From JBFJWR01 sp041623535 (GTDB lineage Bacteria; Pseudomonadota; Gammaproteobacteria; Pseudomonadales; JBFGWM01), in assembly GCA_041623535.1 (NCBI GenBank), contig JBFJWR010000050.1, positions 1-12,496 on the forward strand: a stretch of 12,496 bases of DNA. The letters are read 5' to 3'. The notes below the pieces were generated by a model that saw nothing but the letters and a program-made list of their open reading frames with translations, did not search any database and was not told the origin of the DNA. Each line of letters opens with the position of its first letter. Position 1 is the first letter of the stretch. The position numbers were made by a program, and so were the translations under genes. Shown here in pieces: positions 1-6,608 of the stretch.

Positions 1-506
1 ATGCAGATGTGCAGTGGCCTGCCGCCGCGCAGTCGCAGCACTTCCCGGTTGAGCGCGTGATAGCGCTGCAGGGCGGATACATTGGCCAGGCACAGCTGTT
101 CGTTGGACAGCGTGGGCAGGATGCCGGTCATCAGGGGTACGGAGCCGACGCGGGCGGCAGCCGTTTCGCATTGCTGCCAGGTGCCCTGCAACTCTGCATG
201 CAGGGTGCGCAGCAGGTCGCCACCGAGCGGATGCGGTGTGCTGTTGATTTCAAAATTGAAGCGCGCCAGTTCCGGCACAATCAGCGGCGAGTCCAGGTGT
301 GCCAGGAAGGCATCATTGCTCGGGCTGGGGTTGCAGTTTTCGTCCAGCAGCCAGGCTTCCAGTTCGAAACCGCAGCGCGCCTGTTCGGTGTCACAGCTGC
401 CATCTTCGATCCAGCCCTCCAGGATGCCGGTTTCCTGCCGCAGTCGGCGCTGAAACTCGGCATAGTCCGCATCGGTAAAGGTGATGTCATCAATCTCAGT
501 ACCCAT
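1..506 (-). CDS. GCS2-family glutamate-cysteine ligase-like protein, N-terminal part (cut by window edge)
   Basis: This reading frame starts at an ATG at 506 and stays open for 168 codons to the left edge, so only the N-terminal part is visible. Residues 45-56 (CGFELEAWLLDE) resemble the metal- and glutamate-binding strand of the glutamine synthetase-like fold in GCS2 ligases, and residues 84-95 (NFEINSTPHPLG) look like the second acidic strand of that family. Known members join glutamate to cysteine or act as broader carboxylate-amine ligases such as YbdK, and are cytosolic. Substrate and ATP use here are inferred from family only. The start codon lies inside the 3' end of the hydrolase gene (11-base overlap), which implies coupled translation. 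No signal peptide is seen. The assignment to GCS2 is fairly secure; a true glutathione-pathway role is not shown. Confidence 0.72.
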   Translation of the reverse strand, partial: MGTEIDDITFTDADYAEFQRRLRQETGILEGWIEDGSCDTEQARCGFELEAWLLDENCNPSPSNDAFLAHLDSPLIVPELARFNFEINSTPHPLGGDLLRTLHAELQGTWQQCETAAARVGSVPLMTGILPTLSNEQLCLANVSALQRYHALNREVLRLRGGRPLHIC

Positions 507-1434
507 ACGCAGGCTCCGCCGGTTCCGGATCGACGGGCACGCGCCGCCAGCGAAACGTGCCGCCCGCCTTGCACCAGGGGTGCAGGCTGGCAGGCAATTT
601 CAGCAACTGTGCGCGGTGTGCGTGCCAGCCCCGGTGATGCGTGGTGTTCTCGAGTACCACCTGGCGGGCGCAGCCGGGGGTGGGGAGGGCGCGTATGAAG
701 TCGCGCGCGATGAACGGGGGGACGACGGCATCCTGCGCGCCGGAAAAATGCACCTGCGGCAGGTGCGCGAGTGCGTGCGCGAAATCAATCGGGTTCAGCG
801 ATTCAGGCATCGGCGATACATCGTGATGCCGGTTCACGGCGTCGTGGTCCAGGTTGCCGCCGAATGTGCGCAGGCTGGCGATGTCCGTGCGGCGCGCCGC
901 CAGCAGTGCGGCGATCGCCCCGCCACCCGAGAAGCCGGCCAGGTGCAGTTTGCCGGCCACGTTGAGGCGCGCATGCCCGAGTACACCGTCCATTGCAGCG
1001 ACCACTGCCTCGGAAAAACGCCGGTCGGTCCAGAGCAGGGGGTTGCATGCCGGGTTGTAATGCAGCGGAACGTACATGCAGGGGCGGGACAGGTAAATCA
1101 CGTTCACCCCGGTATCCAGGACGGCGATGCGCAAGCCGATCGGATTGTGTGGTGTCGGGTCGGCGGAGCGCCGGGTACGGGAGGACCAGGCATGGCCATC
1201 ACCCTCGATGTAAACGGATACGTCATGGTCGGTGCGATCGATGCGCGCCCAGGTGCGGACCAGGAACTCCCCGGACTGGATGTCCAGCATCTGCAGGTGG
1301 CCCTGGGTCGCCAGACGCTCGGCCAGTTCGCGGTGTTTGTCGGTCGCACGCGCATCAACAACCCACAGACCCTGCAGGAAGATCAGGATGCAGGCGCGCT
1401 GCACCCAGTGCTGGATATTGATGGAATGTCGCAC
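496..1434 (-). CDS. Exported alpha/beta hydrolase
   Basis: A 312-residue protein with a GTG start. Residues 1-30 look like a Sec signal peptide: a charged start, a hydrophobic stretch (ACILIFLQGLWVV) and a DARA end suited to signal peptidase I, so the mature enzyme is probably periplasmic or secreted. The nucleophile elbow is GFSGG at 167-171 (Ser169). The likely acid is Asp235 in SGAQDAVVPP, and the likely base is one of His266/His267 or His271 near the C-terminus, in the order expected for an alpha/beta hydrolase. The EGDGHAW segment at 77-83 may supply the oxyanion site. Six cysteines, four of them (119, 130, 255, 288) in the mature chain outside the core motifs, could form disulfides. Substrate is unknown; an esterase or peptidase activity is possible. 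Its 3' end overlaps the GCS2-like gene. Confidence 0.78.
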   Translation of the reverse strand: MRHSINIQHWVQRACILIFLQGLWVVDARATDKHRELAERLATQGHLQMLDIQSGEFLVRTWARIDRTDHDVSVYIEGDGHAWSSRTRRSADPTPHNPIGLRIAVLDTGVNVIYLSRPCMYVPLHYNPACNPLLWTDRRFSEAVVAAMDGVLGHARLNVAGKLHLAGFSGGGAIAALLAARRTDIASLRTFGGNLDHDAVNRHHDVSPMPESLNPIDFAHALAHLPQVHFSGAQDAVVPPFIARDFIRALPTPGCARQVVLENTTHHRGWHAHRAQLLKLPASLHPWCKAGGTFRWRRVPVDPEPAEPAYGY

Positions 1435-1501
1435 TTTTCCAGTGTAGTCGGGAAGCGGTGCGGAATCGTGGAATGTCCGGCGGTGGTAGTGGGGCTGGCG
1501 G

Positions 1502-2305
1502 CTATTTTTTCCGCAGTACTTCGGCGAGTTTCAGCAGCGAACTGCGGTCCTGTTCCTCGCGTTCTTCCTCGCGCCTGCGTTTTTGCAGGGCAGTTTCCAG
1601 TTCACGGGTTTTCTCGCGGTTCTGTTTTTCCAGTTTGCGCTGTAGTTCGCGGCGCAGGTGGTCGGTCATGGTGGAGTGCACGATGCGGTCTTCCCGGCCC
1701 AGCGCATAGAGGCCGATGCGGTCGAGCAGGTCCTGATCCAGCTGGTCATGGGCCAGTTTCATGTGTTCCTTGCCGAAGCGCTGGAAATGGCGCACGACCA
1801 GGTCGATGGAAGAGGTTTCCATGTCGCCTTTCATCTGGATGGACTGCGTGAAGTCCGGCGTGATTTCGAAAAAGGCCCCGGCTGGCTGTTCCATGCGATC
1901 GCGCAGGGTTTTCTTCTCGTAGCGCAGGTTGATGGTGTCCAGGTACTGCACCATGGCATCGGCCTGCACATTGGTGCTCACGCGCATACTGACGGGCTTG
2001 CCCTTGATGCGCCGTCCGCACTGCATGCGGCCACCCTGTTCCTTGCCTTCGACCTTGAAGAAGAAGTCATCGGCTTGCAGATCGCGCAACATGCCGTAGC
2101 CGGGCAGTTCGATGCAGAGGCGGTTTTCCTTCTCGAGGATTTCCAGGTGTTCGAAAAACTCCCGGAACCATTTGAAGGCCTTGTGGATGCTCGGCTGGAT
2201 GAGTTCGTCGAAGATGCGTTCTTTTTCAGCGGCGATCGCTGCGGCGGCCTGCTCTTCGTCGCGAAGAGCCTGCACGTCTTTTTTCATTGAATCGAGCAGA
2301 GACAT
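1502..2305 (-). CDS. Unrecognised protein with C-terminal coiled coil
   Basis: I do not recognise this 267-residue protein. It begins with an Ala/Glu-rich helix (about 7-35), continues into a compact mixed region (about 36-210) with segments such as CIELPGYG (64-71) and GRRIKGKPVS (98-107), and ends in a very charged Arg/Glu/Lys helix (about 214-254) that should form a coiled coil, closing with LAEVLRKK. It has no signal peptide or membrane segment, so it is probably cytosolic. The ATG at 2305 is the first start in frame but lacks a clear Shine-Dalgarno; an ATG six codons in (2287) is an alternative. Two flanking minus-strand genes, at 67 and 134 bases, could share a transcript. No function can be assigned. 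Confidence 0.8.
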   Translation of the reverse strand: MSLLDSMKKDVQALRDEEQAAAAIAAEKERIFDELIQPSIHKAFKWFREFFEHLEILEKENRLCIELPGYGMLRDLQADDFFFKVEGKEQGGRMQCGRRIKGKPVSMRVSTNVQADAMVQYLDTINLRYEKKTLRDRMEQPAGAFFEITPDFTQSIQMKGDMETSSIDLVVRHFQRFGKEHMKLAHDQLDQDLLDRIGLYALGREDRIVHSTMTDHLRRELQRKLEKQNREKTRELETALQKRRREEEREEQDRSSLLKLAEVLRKK

Positions 2306-2363
2306 ATTTACTACGCTGATACCGCTGTTGAAATGGGTTGAAAAATACGCTGAATCATTGTGC

Positions 2364-2393
2364 AGTATTCACTAATCCGCTGTTACTTTCCAA
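2364..2393 (-). promoter_or_regulatory. Possible sigma70-type promoter for the coiled-coil gene
   Basis: On the minus strand TTGGAA (2393-2388) is followed after 18 bases by AATACT (2369-2364). Each box matches the consensus at four of six positions. It would start transcription some 50 bases before the ATG at 2305. It lies in the relatively AT-rich 134-base gap behind the HD-GYP-like gene, where no convincing terminator is seen. Visual match only. Confidence 0.3.
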
Positions 2394-2439
2394 TCGGGGA
2401 AAGGGCAGCAGAACCCGGCGTCCAGATGGATTGTAGTAC

Positions 2440-3369
2440 TCAATACTGCTGCCATAGCGAGGACAGGTGAATCATCGCCCGTTGCCTGGGCGGGGCGGAT
2501 ATATTTACCACCCGGTAATCGCTGTTACTGGTGTCGCGCTGTACGGGGCGGGGGTGGGGTGCTTGTCCGACCCGGCCAAAAGCGGCCACGATGGGGCGGC
2601 TGCCGCTGTCCTGGCGGCGGACCACCAGGGCGATCTCCGAATTGTGCAATTGCACCCAGGTGCCCGGTGGATATACACCGATCGTCTTGATCAGCAATGC
2701 CAGCAGGTCGGTCGGCAGTTCGGTGCCTTGTTGGTGAAACTCGTGCAGCACCGAGGTCGCGTGGTAGCGCTTGCGCCGCCGCTGGGTCAGCCGGTAGTCG
2801 CGGTCGGTCACCGCGGCGCAATACGATTCGGCGATATTCAGCACCGTGGCCATGCGGTCTATGGCCTCCCCCTTGAGCCCTGCCGGATACCCGCTGCCAT
2901 CGAGGCTCTCGTGGTGTTGCGCGGCGATGTTCAGCCAGGCCTCATCTTCCACCTCCAGTGCCTGCAGCATGGCCACGGCCTGCGTGGGGTGCTGGTGGAC
3001 CCGTTCGCGCTGACCATCGGTCAGGGGGTCTTCCTGGATATTCAGTTCGTCCTGCAGGTCCCAGAACGGGATGTTCACCGACAGGGCGGCGCACACAACG
3101 CTTTCTTCGGTCTCCGCTTCCAGTTCCAGGCGGCTGATCAGCACCTGGCAGAGGATGGCATGGTAGAGCGCCAGTTCCACCGGCCGGGCATAGCGATTGA
3201 ACAGGTGCACCACCGCCAGTGCGCCGTCTTCATTGTCTTTGACCGTGCGTTGGACCAGCCGCGCCAGTTTCCGCAAATCTTCCACGCTGCCCTCTTCGGC
3301 TGCCTGCAGGCGCGGGGCCAGGCCGCGCAGCTGGCCGATCTGCTCGTCGATATCGTGGAAGGTTGTCAT
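2440..3369 (-). CDS. Degenerate HD-GYP domain protein
   Basis: A 309-residue cytosolic protein whose central part (about 60-240) follows the HD-GYP fold used by cyclic-di-GMP phosphodiesterases. The GYP half is clear: HHESLDGSGYP at 152-162, then TDRDYR at 188-193, and the usual closing segment GVYPPGTWVQL at 231-241. The HD half is broken: where family members read AALLHDIGK, this protein reads AALSVNIPF (95-103), so the His-Asp metal pair is replaced by Val98-Asn99. The later ligand Asp appears as Glu181 (AESY). His127, His152 and His153 remain. Loss of the HD pair suggests weak or no hydrolysis, with nucleotide binding or protein interaction as the remaining role; that is inference. No sensor or receiver domain is attached. 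It heads the minus-strand group and is divergent from the SDR gene. Confidence 0.82.
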   Translation of the reverse strand: MTTFHDIDEQIGQLRGLAPRLQAAEEGSVEDLRKLARLVQRTVKDNEDGALAVVHLFNRYARPVELALYHAILCQVLISRLELEAETEESVVCAALSVNIPFWDLQDELNIQEDPLTDGQRERVHQHPTQAVAMLQALEVEDEAWLNIAAQHHESLDGSGYPAGLKGEAIDRMATVLNIAESYCAAVTDRDYRLTQRRRKRYHATSVLHEFHQQGTELPTDLLALLIKTIGVYPPGTWVQLHNSEIALVVRRQDSGSRPIVAAFGRVGQAPHPRPVQRDTSNSDYRVVNISAPPRQRAMIHLSSLWQQY

Positions 3370-3494
3370 TTCCGATCCGTTGCGCGCTGACTGCTCAAAA
3401 TATAACGCTTCCGGTTGGGGCCCGAGATACTCGGTCGGGTAAATGATCTATTTTGCGAGAGTACGGTTCGCGGGTCGAGAAAGGAAGCCTTGCC
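3370..3494. promoter_or_regulatory. Divergent intergenic region with short palindrome
   Basis: This 125-base gap must hold promoters for the HD-GYP-like gene (leftward) and the SDR gene (rightward). A TATATT hexamer on the minus strand (3404-3399) is a reasonable -10 box for the leftward gene, but no good -35 box accompanies it. A perfect palindrome with five-base arms, CCGAG-ATA-CTCGG, lies at 3422-3434, where the leftward -35 would fall, so it could be an operator. For the SDR gene, AAGGAAG at 3481-3487 is a good Shine-Dalgarno seven bases before the ATG. Confidence 0.35.
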
Positions 3495-4304
3495 ATGAAG
3501 GGGAAAGTAATTGCCGTTACCGGGGCCTCCAGCGGCATCGGTGAGGCCGCAGCCCGGCAACTGGCTATGCGAGGCGCGATCGTCCTGCTGATCGCACGCC
3601 GCGGGGAGGAACTCCGGCGGGTTCGTGATGGCATTGTCGCCGGGGGCGGGCAGGCGCACATCTATGTTGCCAACCTCGCGGATGCCGACTCGGTGAGCCA
3701 GTGCACCGCTGCCATGCTGGCTGAGCAGGGGCGGGTGGATGTGCTGGTCAACAATGCGGGACGCTCCATTCGCCGCAAGATTGTCGAGTCACTGGACCGC
3801 GCCCATGATTATGAGCGTACGATCCAGTTGAACTACCTCGGCGCAGTCCGGATGACTCTGGCCCTGCTGCCCGGCATGGTGGAACGGGATGACGGCCACA
3901 TCATTAACGTGAGCAGCCAGTCGACGCTGATGTCGGTGCCGCGTTTTTCTGCCTACGTGGGCAGCAAGTGTGCGCTGGAGGGGTTTTCGCGGAGCCTGGC
4001 GGTGGAGTTTGCCGGGACCGGGATTACGGCGACCGTGATTCATTATCCGCTGGTGCGCACTGCCATGTCGGCACCGACCAAGCTTTACAGCAAGCTGCCG
4101 ATGATGAGTGCTGAGGAGGCCGGCGCCTGGGTGGTCCGTGCCGTGGAGAAACGCCCGGCGCGCATCGCGCCGCGTGTCGGCGAGATCGGGGCGCTCATTG
4201 GCACGCTGATGCCGGGCACCTCGCAGCAACTGGCCGGGCGCTTCTGGAACTACATGGCGGCCCGCCTTCAGAAGCGGGTTGAGCATGATTCTGAAGGTGG
4301 ATAG
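3495..4304 (+). CDS. Short-chain dehydrogenase/reductase (SDR), classical type
   Basis: A 269-residue NAD(P)-dependent oxidoreductase. I chose the ATG at 3495 because AAGGAAG lies seven bases upstream and the protein then opens directly on the Rossmann strand; the frame is open 14 codons further up. Seen motifs are the cofactor loop TGASSGIG (9-16), NNAG (86-89), the structural Asn in QLNYLG (113), Ser around 139-143, and the catalytic Tyr154 and Lys158 in YVGSK. Arg35-Arg36 after the second strand favour NADP(H). The segment PLVRTAM (185-191) followed by APTKLY (193-198) resembles the SDR domain of bacterial fatty acyl-CoA reductases and related lipid-active SDRs, so a hydrophobic carbonyl or acyl substrate is a reasonable guess, not proven. 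No signal peptide. It stands alone between divergent genes and the antiporter operon. Confidence 0.9.
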   Translation: MKGKVIAVTGASSGIGEAAARQLAMRGAIVLLIARRGEELRRVRDGIVAGGGQAHIYVANLADADSVSQCTAAMLAEQGRVDVLVNNAGRSIRRKIVESLDRAHDYERTIQLNYLGAVRMTLALLPGMVERDDGHIINVSSQSTLMSVPRFSAYVGSKCALEGFSRSLAVEFAGTGITATVIHYPLVRTAMSAPTKLYSKLPMMSAEEAGAWVVRAVEKRPARIAPRVGEIGALIGTLMPGTSQQLAGRFWNYMAARLQKRVEHDSEGG

Positions 4305-4352
4305 TCCGTGGTGTTTCATTCGAACCGGCGCGTGGGGTCGGCGTCTCCTGCC

Positions 4353-4367
4353 AGTTTGTGGCAAACT
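4353..4367. repeat. Inverted repeat AGTTTG-TGG-CAAACT
   Basis: Perfect six-base arms around a three-base centre, 48 bases after the SDR stop and about 150 bases before mrpE. It has no T-run after it, so it is not a normal intrinsic terminator. It could be an operator or a weak RNA hairpin. Confidence 0.4.
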
Positions 4368-4392
4368 ACCCATCCTCGGCGCCGGATACGGC

Positions 4393-4406
4393 TTCAATTT
4401 ATTGAA
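4393..4406. repeat. Palindrome TTCAAT-TT-ATTGAA in antiporter operon leader
   Basis: Perfect six-base arms with a two-base centre, in the AT-richest stretch between the SDR gene and mrpE. It lies just upstream of the candidate promoter at 4416-4443, where an activator or repressor dimer could bind. No specific regulator is recognised. Confidence 0.4.
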
Positions 4407-4415
4407 AACAGTAGT

Positions 4416-4443
4416 TTGGGGATGATTCTTGATGTTGTATATT
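4416..4443 (+). promoter_or_regulatory. Candidate promoter of the antiporter operon
   Basis: TATATT at 4438-4443 matches the sigma70 -10 box at five of six positions. TTGGGG at 4416-4421 is a weak -35 sixteen bases before it. Transcription would begin near 4450, leaving a leader of roughly 68 bases before mrpE. A second pairing, TTGAAA (4402-4407) with GATTCT (4424-4429), is weaker. This is a visual match only. Confidence 0.35.
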
Positions 4444-4517
4444 GAGGTCTTCATCCATCTCTATCACGGTAGGGCGGGCTGGCCTGCTCGACGGACCACG
4501 CGGAAAGGTTGAACAGT

Positions 4518-5009
4518 ATGTCCGAGCGTCCTGCGTACCGGTGTGTGGCCGGCGTGTTCGTAGTCAACGGATTGTTGTGGTTACTGCTTTCGGGCCTCTA
4601 TACGCCCCTGCTGCTTTTTTTTGGCCTGGTGTCCTGCCTGCTGGTGGTCTGGGTGGCACTGCGCATGCAGATTGTGGATGAGGAGGCGATGCCGGTGCAC
4701 CTGGTGACGCACCTGCCGCGAATGGCCTGGGAATTGCTTAAGGCGGTTCTCGTTTCCAATCGCGATGTCGCGGTGCTGCTGCTACGTGGCGGCAGGGACA
4801 TCGAGCCGACCATTCGCATGATCGACGTCTCGGCGCGACAGCCGTTGACGCAGGCCGCCATTGGCAACGCGATCACCCTGACGCCGGGCACCCTGACGAT
4901 GGGCGTGGCGGACGGCCGGATGACCATTCATGCGCTGACGCCAGGTATGCTGGAAGGACTGGAAGCTACGGCCATGGTCGGGACTTTCCGGGAGATGGAC
5001 GATGCTTGA
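4518..5009 (+). CDS. mrpE: Na+/H+ antiporter subunit E (MrpE/MnhE, MbhA-like)
   Basis: A 163-residue inner-membrane subunit of an Mrp/Mbh-type antiporter complex. Two hydrophobic helices (about 9-27 and 29-48) come first, then a cytoplasmic domain carrying the family signature NAITLTPGT (117-125). MrpE is one of the small subunits needed for full complex assembly and activity in studied systems. I chose the ATG at 4518 because GGAAAGG (4502-4508) sits nine bases before it; a TTG at 4509 would have no spacing. It is the first gene of the ten-gene operon and its last eight bases overlap the start of mrpF. Confidence 0.92.
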   Translation: MSERPAYRCVAGVFVVNGLLWLLLSGLYTPLLLFFGLVSCLLVVWVALRMQIVDEEAMPVHLVTHLPRMAWELLKAVLVSNRDVAVLLLRGGRDIEPTIRMIDVSARQPLTQAAIGNAITLTPGTLTMGVADGRMTIHALTPGMLEGLEATAMVGTFREMDDA

Positions 5010-5289
5010 AGCGGCAGGTGCCGGCGTGATCGTGGCGATGGCCGTGGCGCTGATCCGCGCGCTGAAGGGGCCGTCCGTGTACGATCGCCTGCTTGCCGCC
5101 AACGCCTTCGGTACCAAGACAGTGCTCTTCATCGCCATCATCGGCTTTGTCGCGGGCCGGCCCGATTTCCTCGACATCGCGTTGCTGTACACGCTGATCA
5201 ACTTCATCAGCACGATCGCGGTGCTGAAGTTCATGCATTACCGTGACCTCGGTCGCGGCCTGGTGACTGCGAAACCCAACCATGATTGA
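5002..5289 (+). CDS. mrpF: Na+/H+ antiporter subunit F (MrpF/MnhF, MbhB-like)
   Basis: A 95-residue protein with three membrane helices, usual for MrpF. The family segment runs from the first loop, RALKGPSVYDRLLAAN (19-34), to the last helix, with Asp28-Arg29 and FLDIALLY (56-63, Asp58) visible. In known complexes MrpF packs with MrpE and MrpG beside the C-terminal half of MrpA, in the region thought to carry the sodium path. It begins inside mrpE and ends inside mrpG, with eight-base overlaps at both ends, so production of the three small subunits is likely tied together. Confidence 0.92.
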   Translation: MLEAAGAGVIVAMAVALIRALKGPSVYDRLLAANAFGTKTVLFIAIIGFVAGRPDFLDIALLYTLINFISTIAVLKFMHYRDLGRGLVTAKPNHD

Positions 5290-5587
5290 CCTGCTCGCTG
5301 CCGTATCCATGATGATCGGCCTGGCGGCCCTGCTGCTCGGGTCCTTCGGGTTATTGCGCTTTCCGGACTTTTACACGCGCACGCATGCCGCCTCGATGAC
5401 TGACACCGCAGGCGCCGGATTCATTGTGTTGGCGCTGGCCCTGCATGCGGGCTGGGACCCGGTGCTGATCAAGCTCGCACTGGTGCTGGTATGGATTCTG
5501 GTCACCTCGCCGACCGCAACCCACGCGCTGGCGCGTGCAGCCATGGCTGATGGCCATGAACCACAACTGGGCAGGCGTACGCCATGA
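5282..5587 (+). CDS. mrpG: Na+/H+ antiporter subunit G (MrpG/MnhG, MbhC-like)
   Basis: A 101-residue, three-helix membrane protein. The diagnostic MrpG stretch GLLRFPDFYTRTHAAS (23-38) lies between the first and second helices and is followed by DTAGAG (41-46). TSPTATHALARAA (75-87) near the C-terminus is also typical. It is a structural subunit of the antiporter next to MrpF. Its ATG at 5282 lies within the last eight bases of mrpF, and its stop overlaps the next start by four bases (ATGA). Confidence 0.92.
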   Translation: MIDLLAAVSMMIGLAALLLGSFGLLRFPDFYTRTHAASMTDTAGAGFIVLALALHAGWDPVLIKLALVLVWILVTSPTATHALARAAMADGHEPQLGRRTP

Positions 5588-6144
5588 ACGAGCACTACGA
5601 ATTCCTCGTGAACGTGGCCTTGCTGGTGCTGCTGGTGGTCACCGCCATAGGCATCGCCCGGCAGTCGAACCTGTTTGCAGCAGCCATGCTGAGCAGCGTA
5701 TACAGTCTGCTGTGCGCCTGCCTGTTTGTGCACCTGGATGCGGTCGACGTGGCGTTTACCGAGGCTGCAGTCGGCGCGGGGGTCAGTACCGTGCTGATCC
5801 TGGGCACGCTGGCCCTGACCGAACATCGTGAAGAAGCGCCGCACCGTCCGCATCACTGGGTGGCGCTGCTCAGTTGCGGCGGCATTGCCTTGCTGATGAT
5901 CGTCGGCAGTGGCGACATGCCCACCTTCGGAGCGGCCGATACGCCGGTGCATCAGCACCCGCTGACGCGGCACTTTCTGGAGACTTCCAGGGACGAGATC
6001 GGCATCCCGAATGCGGTGACGTCCGTGCTGGCCAGTTATCGCGGCTATGACACCCTGGGTGAAGTCACGGTGATTTTTACGGCGGGACTGACCGTGCTGC
6101 TGTTGCTTTGGGGCCGACGCAGCGTGAGAAACGACAAGCCGTGA
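5584..6144 (+). CDS. Stand-alone MrpA C-terminal module (MbhD-MbhE fusion, DUF4040)
   Basis: A 186-residue membrane protein corresponding to the C-terminal portion of MrpA, without the large NuoL-like half. The first part (about 1-80) is MbhD/DUF4040-like: three helices and the signature DVAFTEAAVGAG (55-66), with acidic Asp55 and Glu60. The second part (about 90-180) is MbhE-like, with a long extramembrane loop (about 111-142), PNAVTSVLASYRGYD (142-156) and the DTLGE motif (156-160) before the last helix. Conserved acidic residues in these helices are implicated in ion transfer in Mrp and Mbh complexes. In archaeal Mbh the two parts are separate genes; here they are one. It overlaps mrpG and mrpB by four bases each. 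Confidence 0.88.
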   Translation: MNEHYEFLVNVALLVLLVVTAIGIARQSNLFAAAMLSSVYSLLCACLFVHLDAVDVAFTEAAVGAGVSTVLILGTLALTEHREEAPHRPHHWVALLSCGGIALLMIVGSGDMPTFGAADTPVHQHPLTRHFLETSRDEIGIPNAVTSVLASYRGYDTLGEVTVIFTAGLTVLLLLWGRRSVRNDKP

Positions 6145-6608
6145 GCAATGAATCCCCCACACCGAAGCCCGCATCGGATGAGTCCACAATCCTGCGGATT
6201 GTCACCAAGCAAATGGTGCCCGGCATCCTGCTGTTTGCCCTGTACGTGCAGTTTCATGGCGACTATGGCCCCGGTGGTGGATTCCAGGCTGGTGTGATTT
6301 TCGCCAGCGGTGTCGTGTTGTACACGCTGGTATTCGGTCTTGAGCAGACCCGGCGCGCGGTATCACCCCTGGTGTTGATGCGCCTGGCGCCCATGGGTGT
6401 GCTGCTGTACGCGGGTACCGGGCTGGTTTCGCTGCTGCAGGGGCGCGCATTCCTCGATTACGCGGCACTGAACCCCGCGCAACCCAGTGTCGGTCAGCAC
6501 TGGGGCATCCTGCTGGTGGAACTGGGCGTGGGGATCACCGTGGCGAGCGTGATGATCCTGGTCTTTTATGCCTTCGCCGGCCGCGGTCGGCGTATCAGGA
6601 GGGATTGA
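6141..6608 (+). CDS. mrpB: Na+/H+ antiporter subunit B (MrpB/MnhB, MbhF-like)
   Basis: A 155-residue membrane subunit with four predicted helices after a short polar N-terminus. The family hallmark HGDYGPGGGFQAGV is at 39-52, right after the first helix. I chose the GTG at 6141, which overlaps the previous stop in GTGA, instead of a TTG at 6108 that would bury 33 more bases in the upstream gene. The usual MrpB helix ends in an Arg-rich tail (GRGRRIRRD), positive-inside. In known structures MrpB lies with MrpC in the membrane arm. Its stop shares one base with the mrpC start (TGATG). Confidence 0.92.
   Translation: MSNESPTPKPASDESTILRIVTKQMVPGILLFALYVQFHGDYGPGGGFQAGVIFASGVVLYTLVFGLEQTRRAVSPLVLMRLAPMGVLLYAGTGLVSLLQGRAFLDYAALNPAQPSVGQHWGILLVELGVGITVASVMILVFYAFAGRGRRIRRD
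6597..6603 (+). promoter_or_regulatory. Strong Shine-Dalgarno of mrpC inside mrpB
   Basis: AGGAGGG, close to the full anti-16S complement, lies four bases before the ATG at 6608. It selects that ATG over the adjacent TTG at 6605 and suggests that mrpC can be initiated independently as well as by coupling. Confidence 0.6.

Noticed and set aside
1105..1128. AVLDTGV in the minus-strand hydrolase, identical to the subtilase catalytic Asp motif
   Set aside because: No subtilase His (HGT-type) or Ser (GTSM-type) motifs follow, and the GFSGG elbow with later Asp and His fits an alpha/beta hydrolase. Chance match.
481..1851. Long plus-strand open frame of 456 codons
   Set aside because: It lies opposite the hydrolase and coiled-coil genes, shows no domain or membrane pattern, and spans two real genes. 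It is a by-product of GC-rich codon use.
2312..2384. Repeated TACGCTGA and CCGCTGTT words in the gap before the coiled-coil gene
   Set aside because: Two short words each, unevenly spaced; no consistent unit, so not a real array.
2467..3390. Plus-strand open frame of 307 codons opposite the HD-GYP-like gene
   Set aside because: The minus strand has clear HD-GYP family motifs; the plus frame has none.
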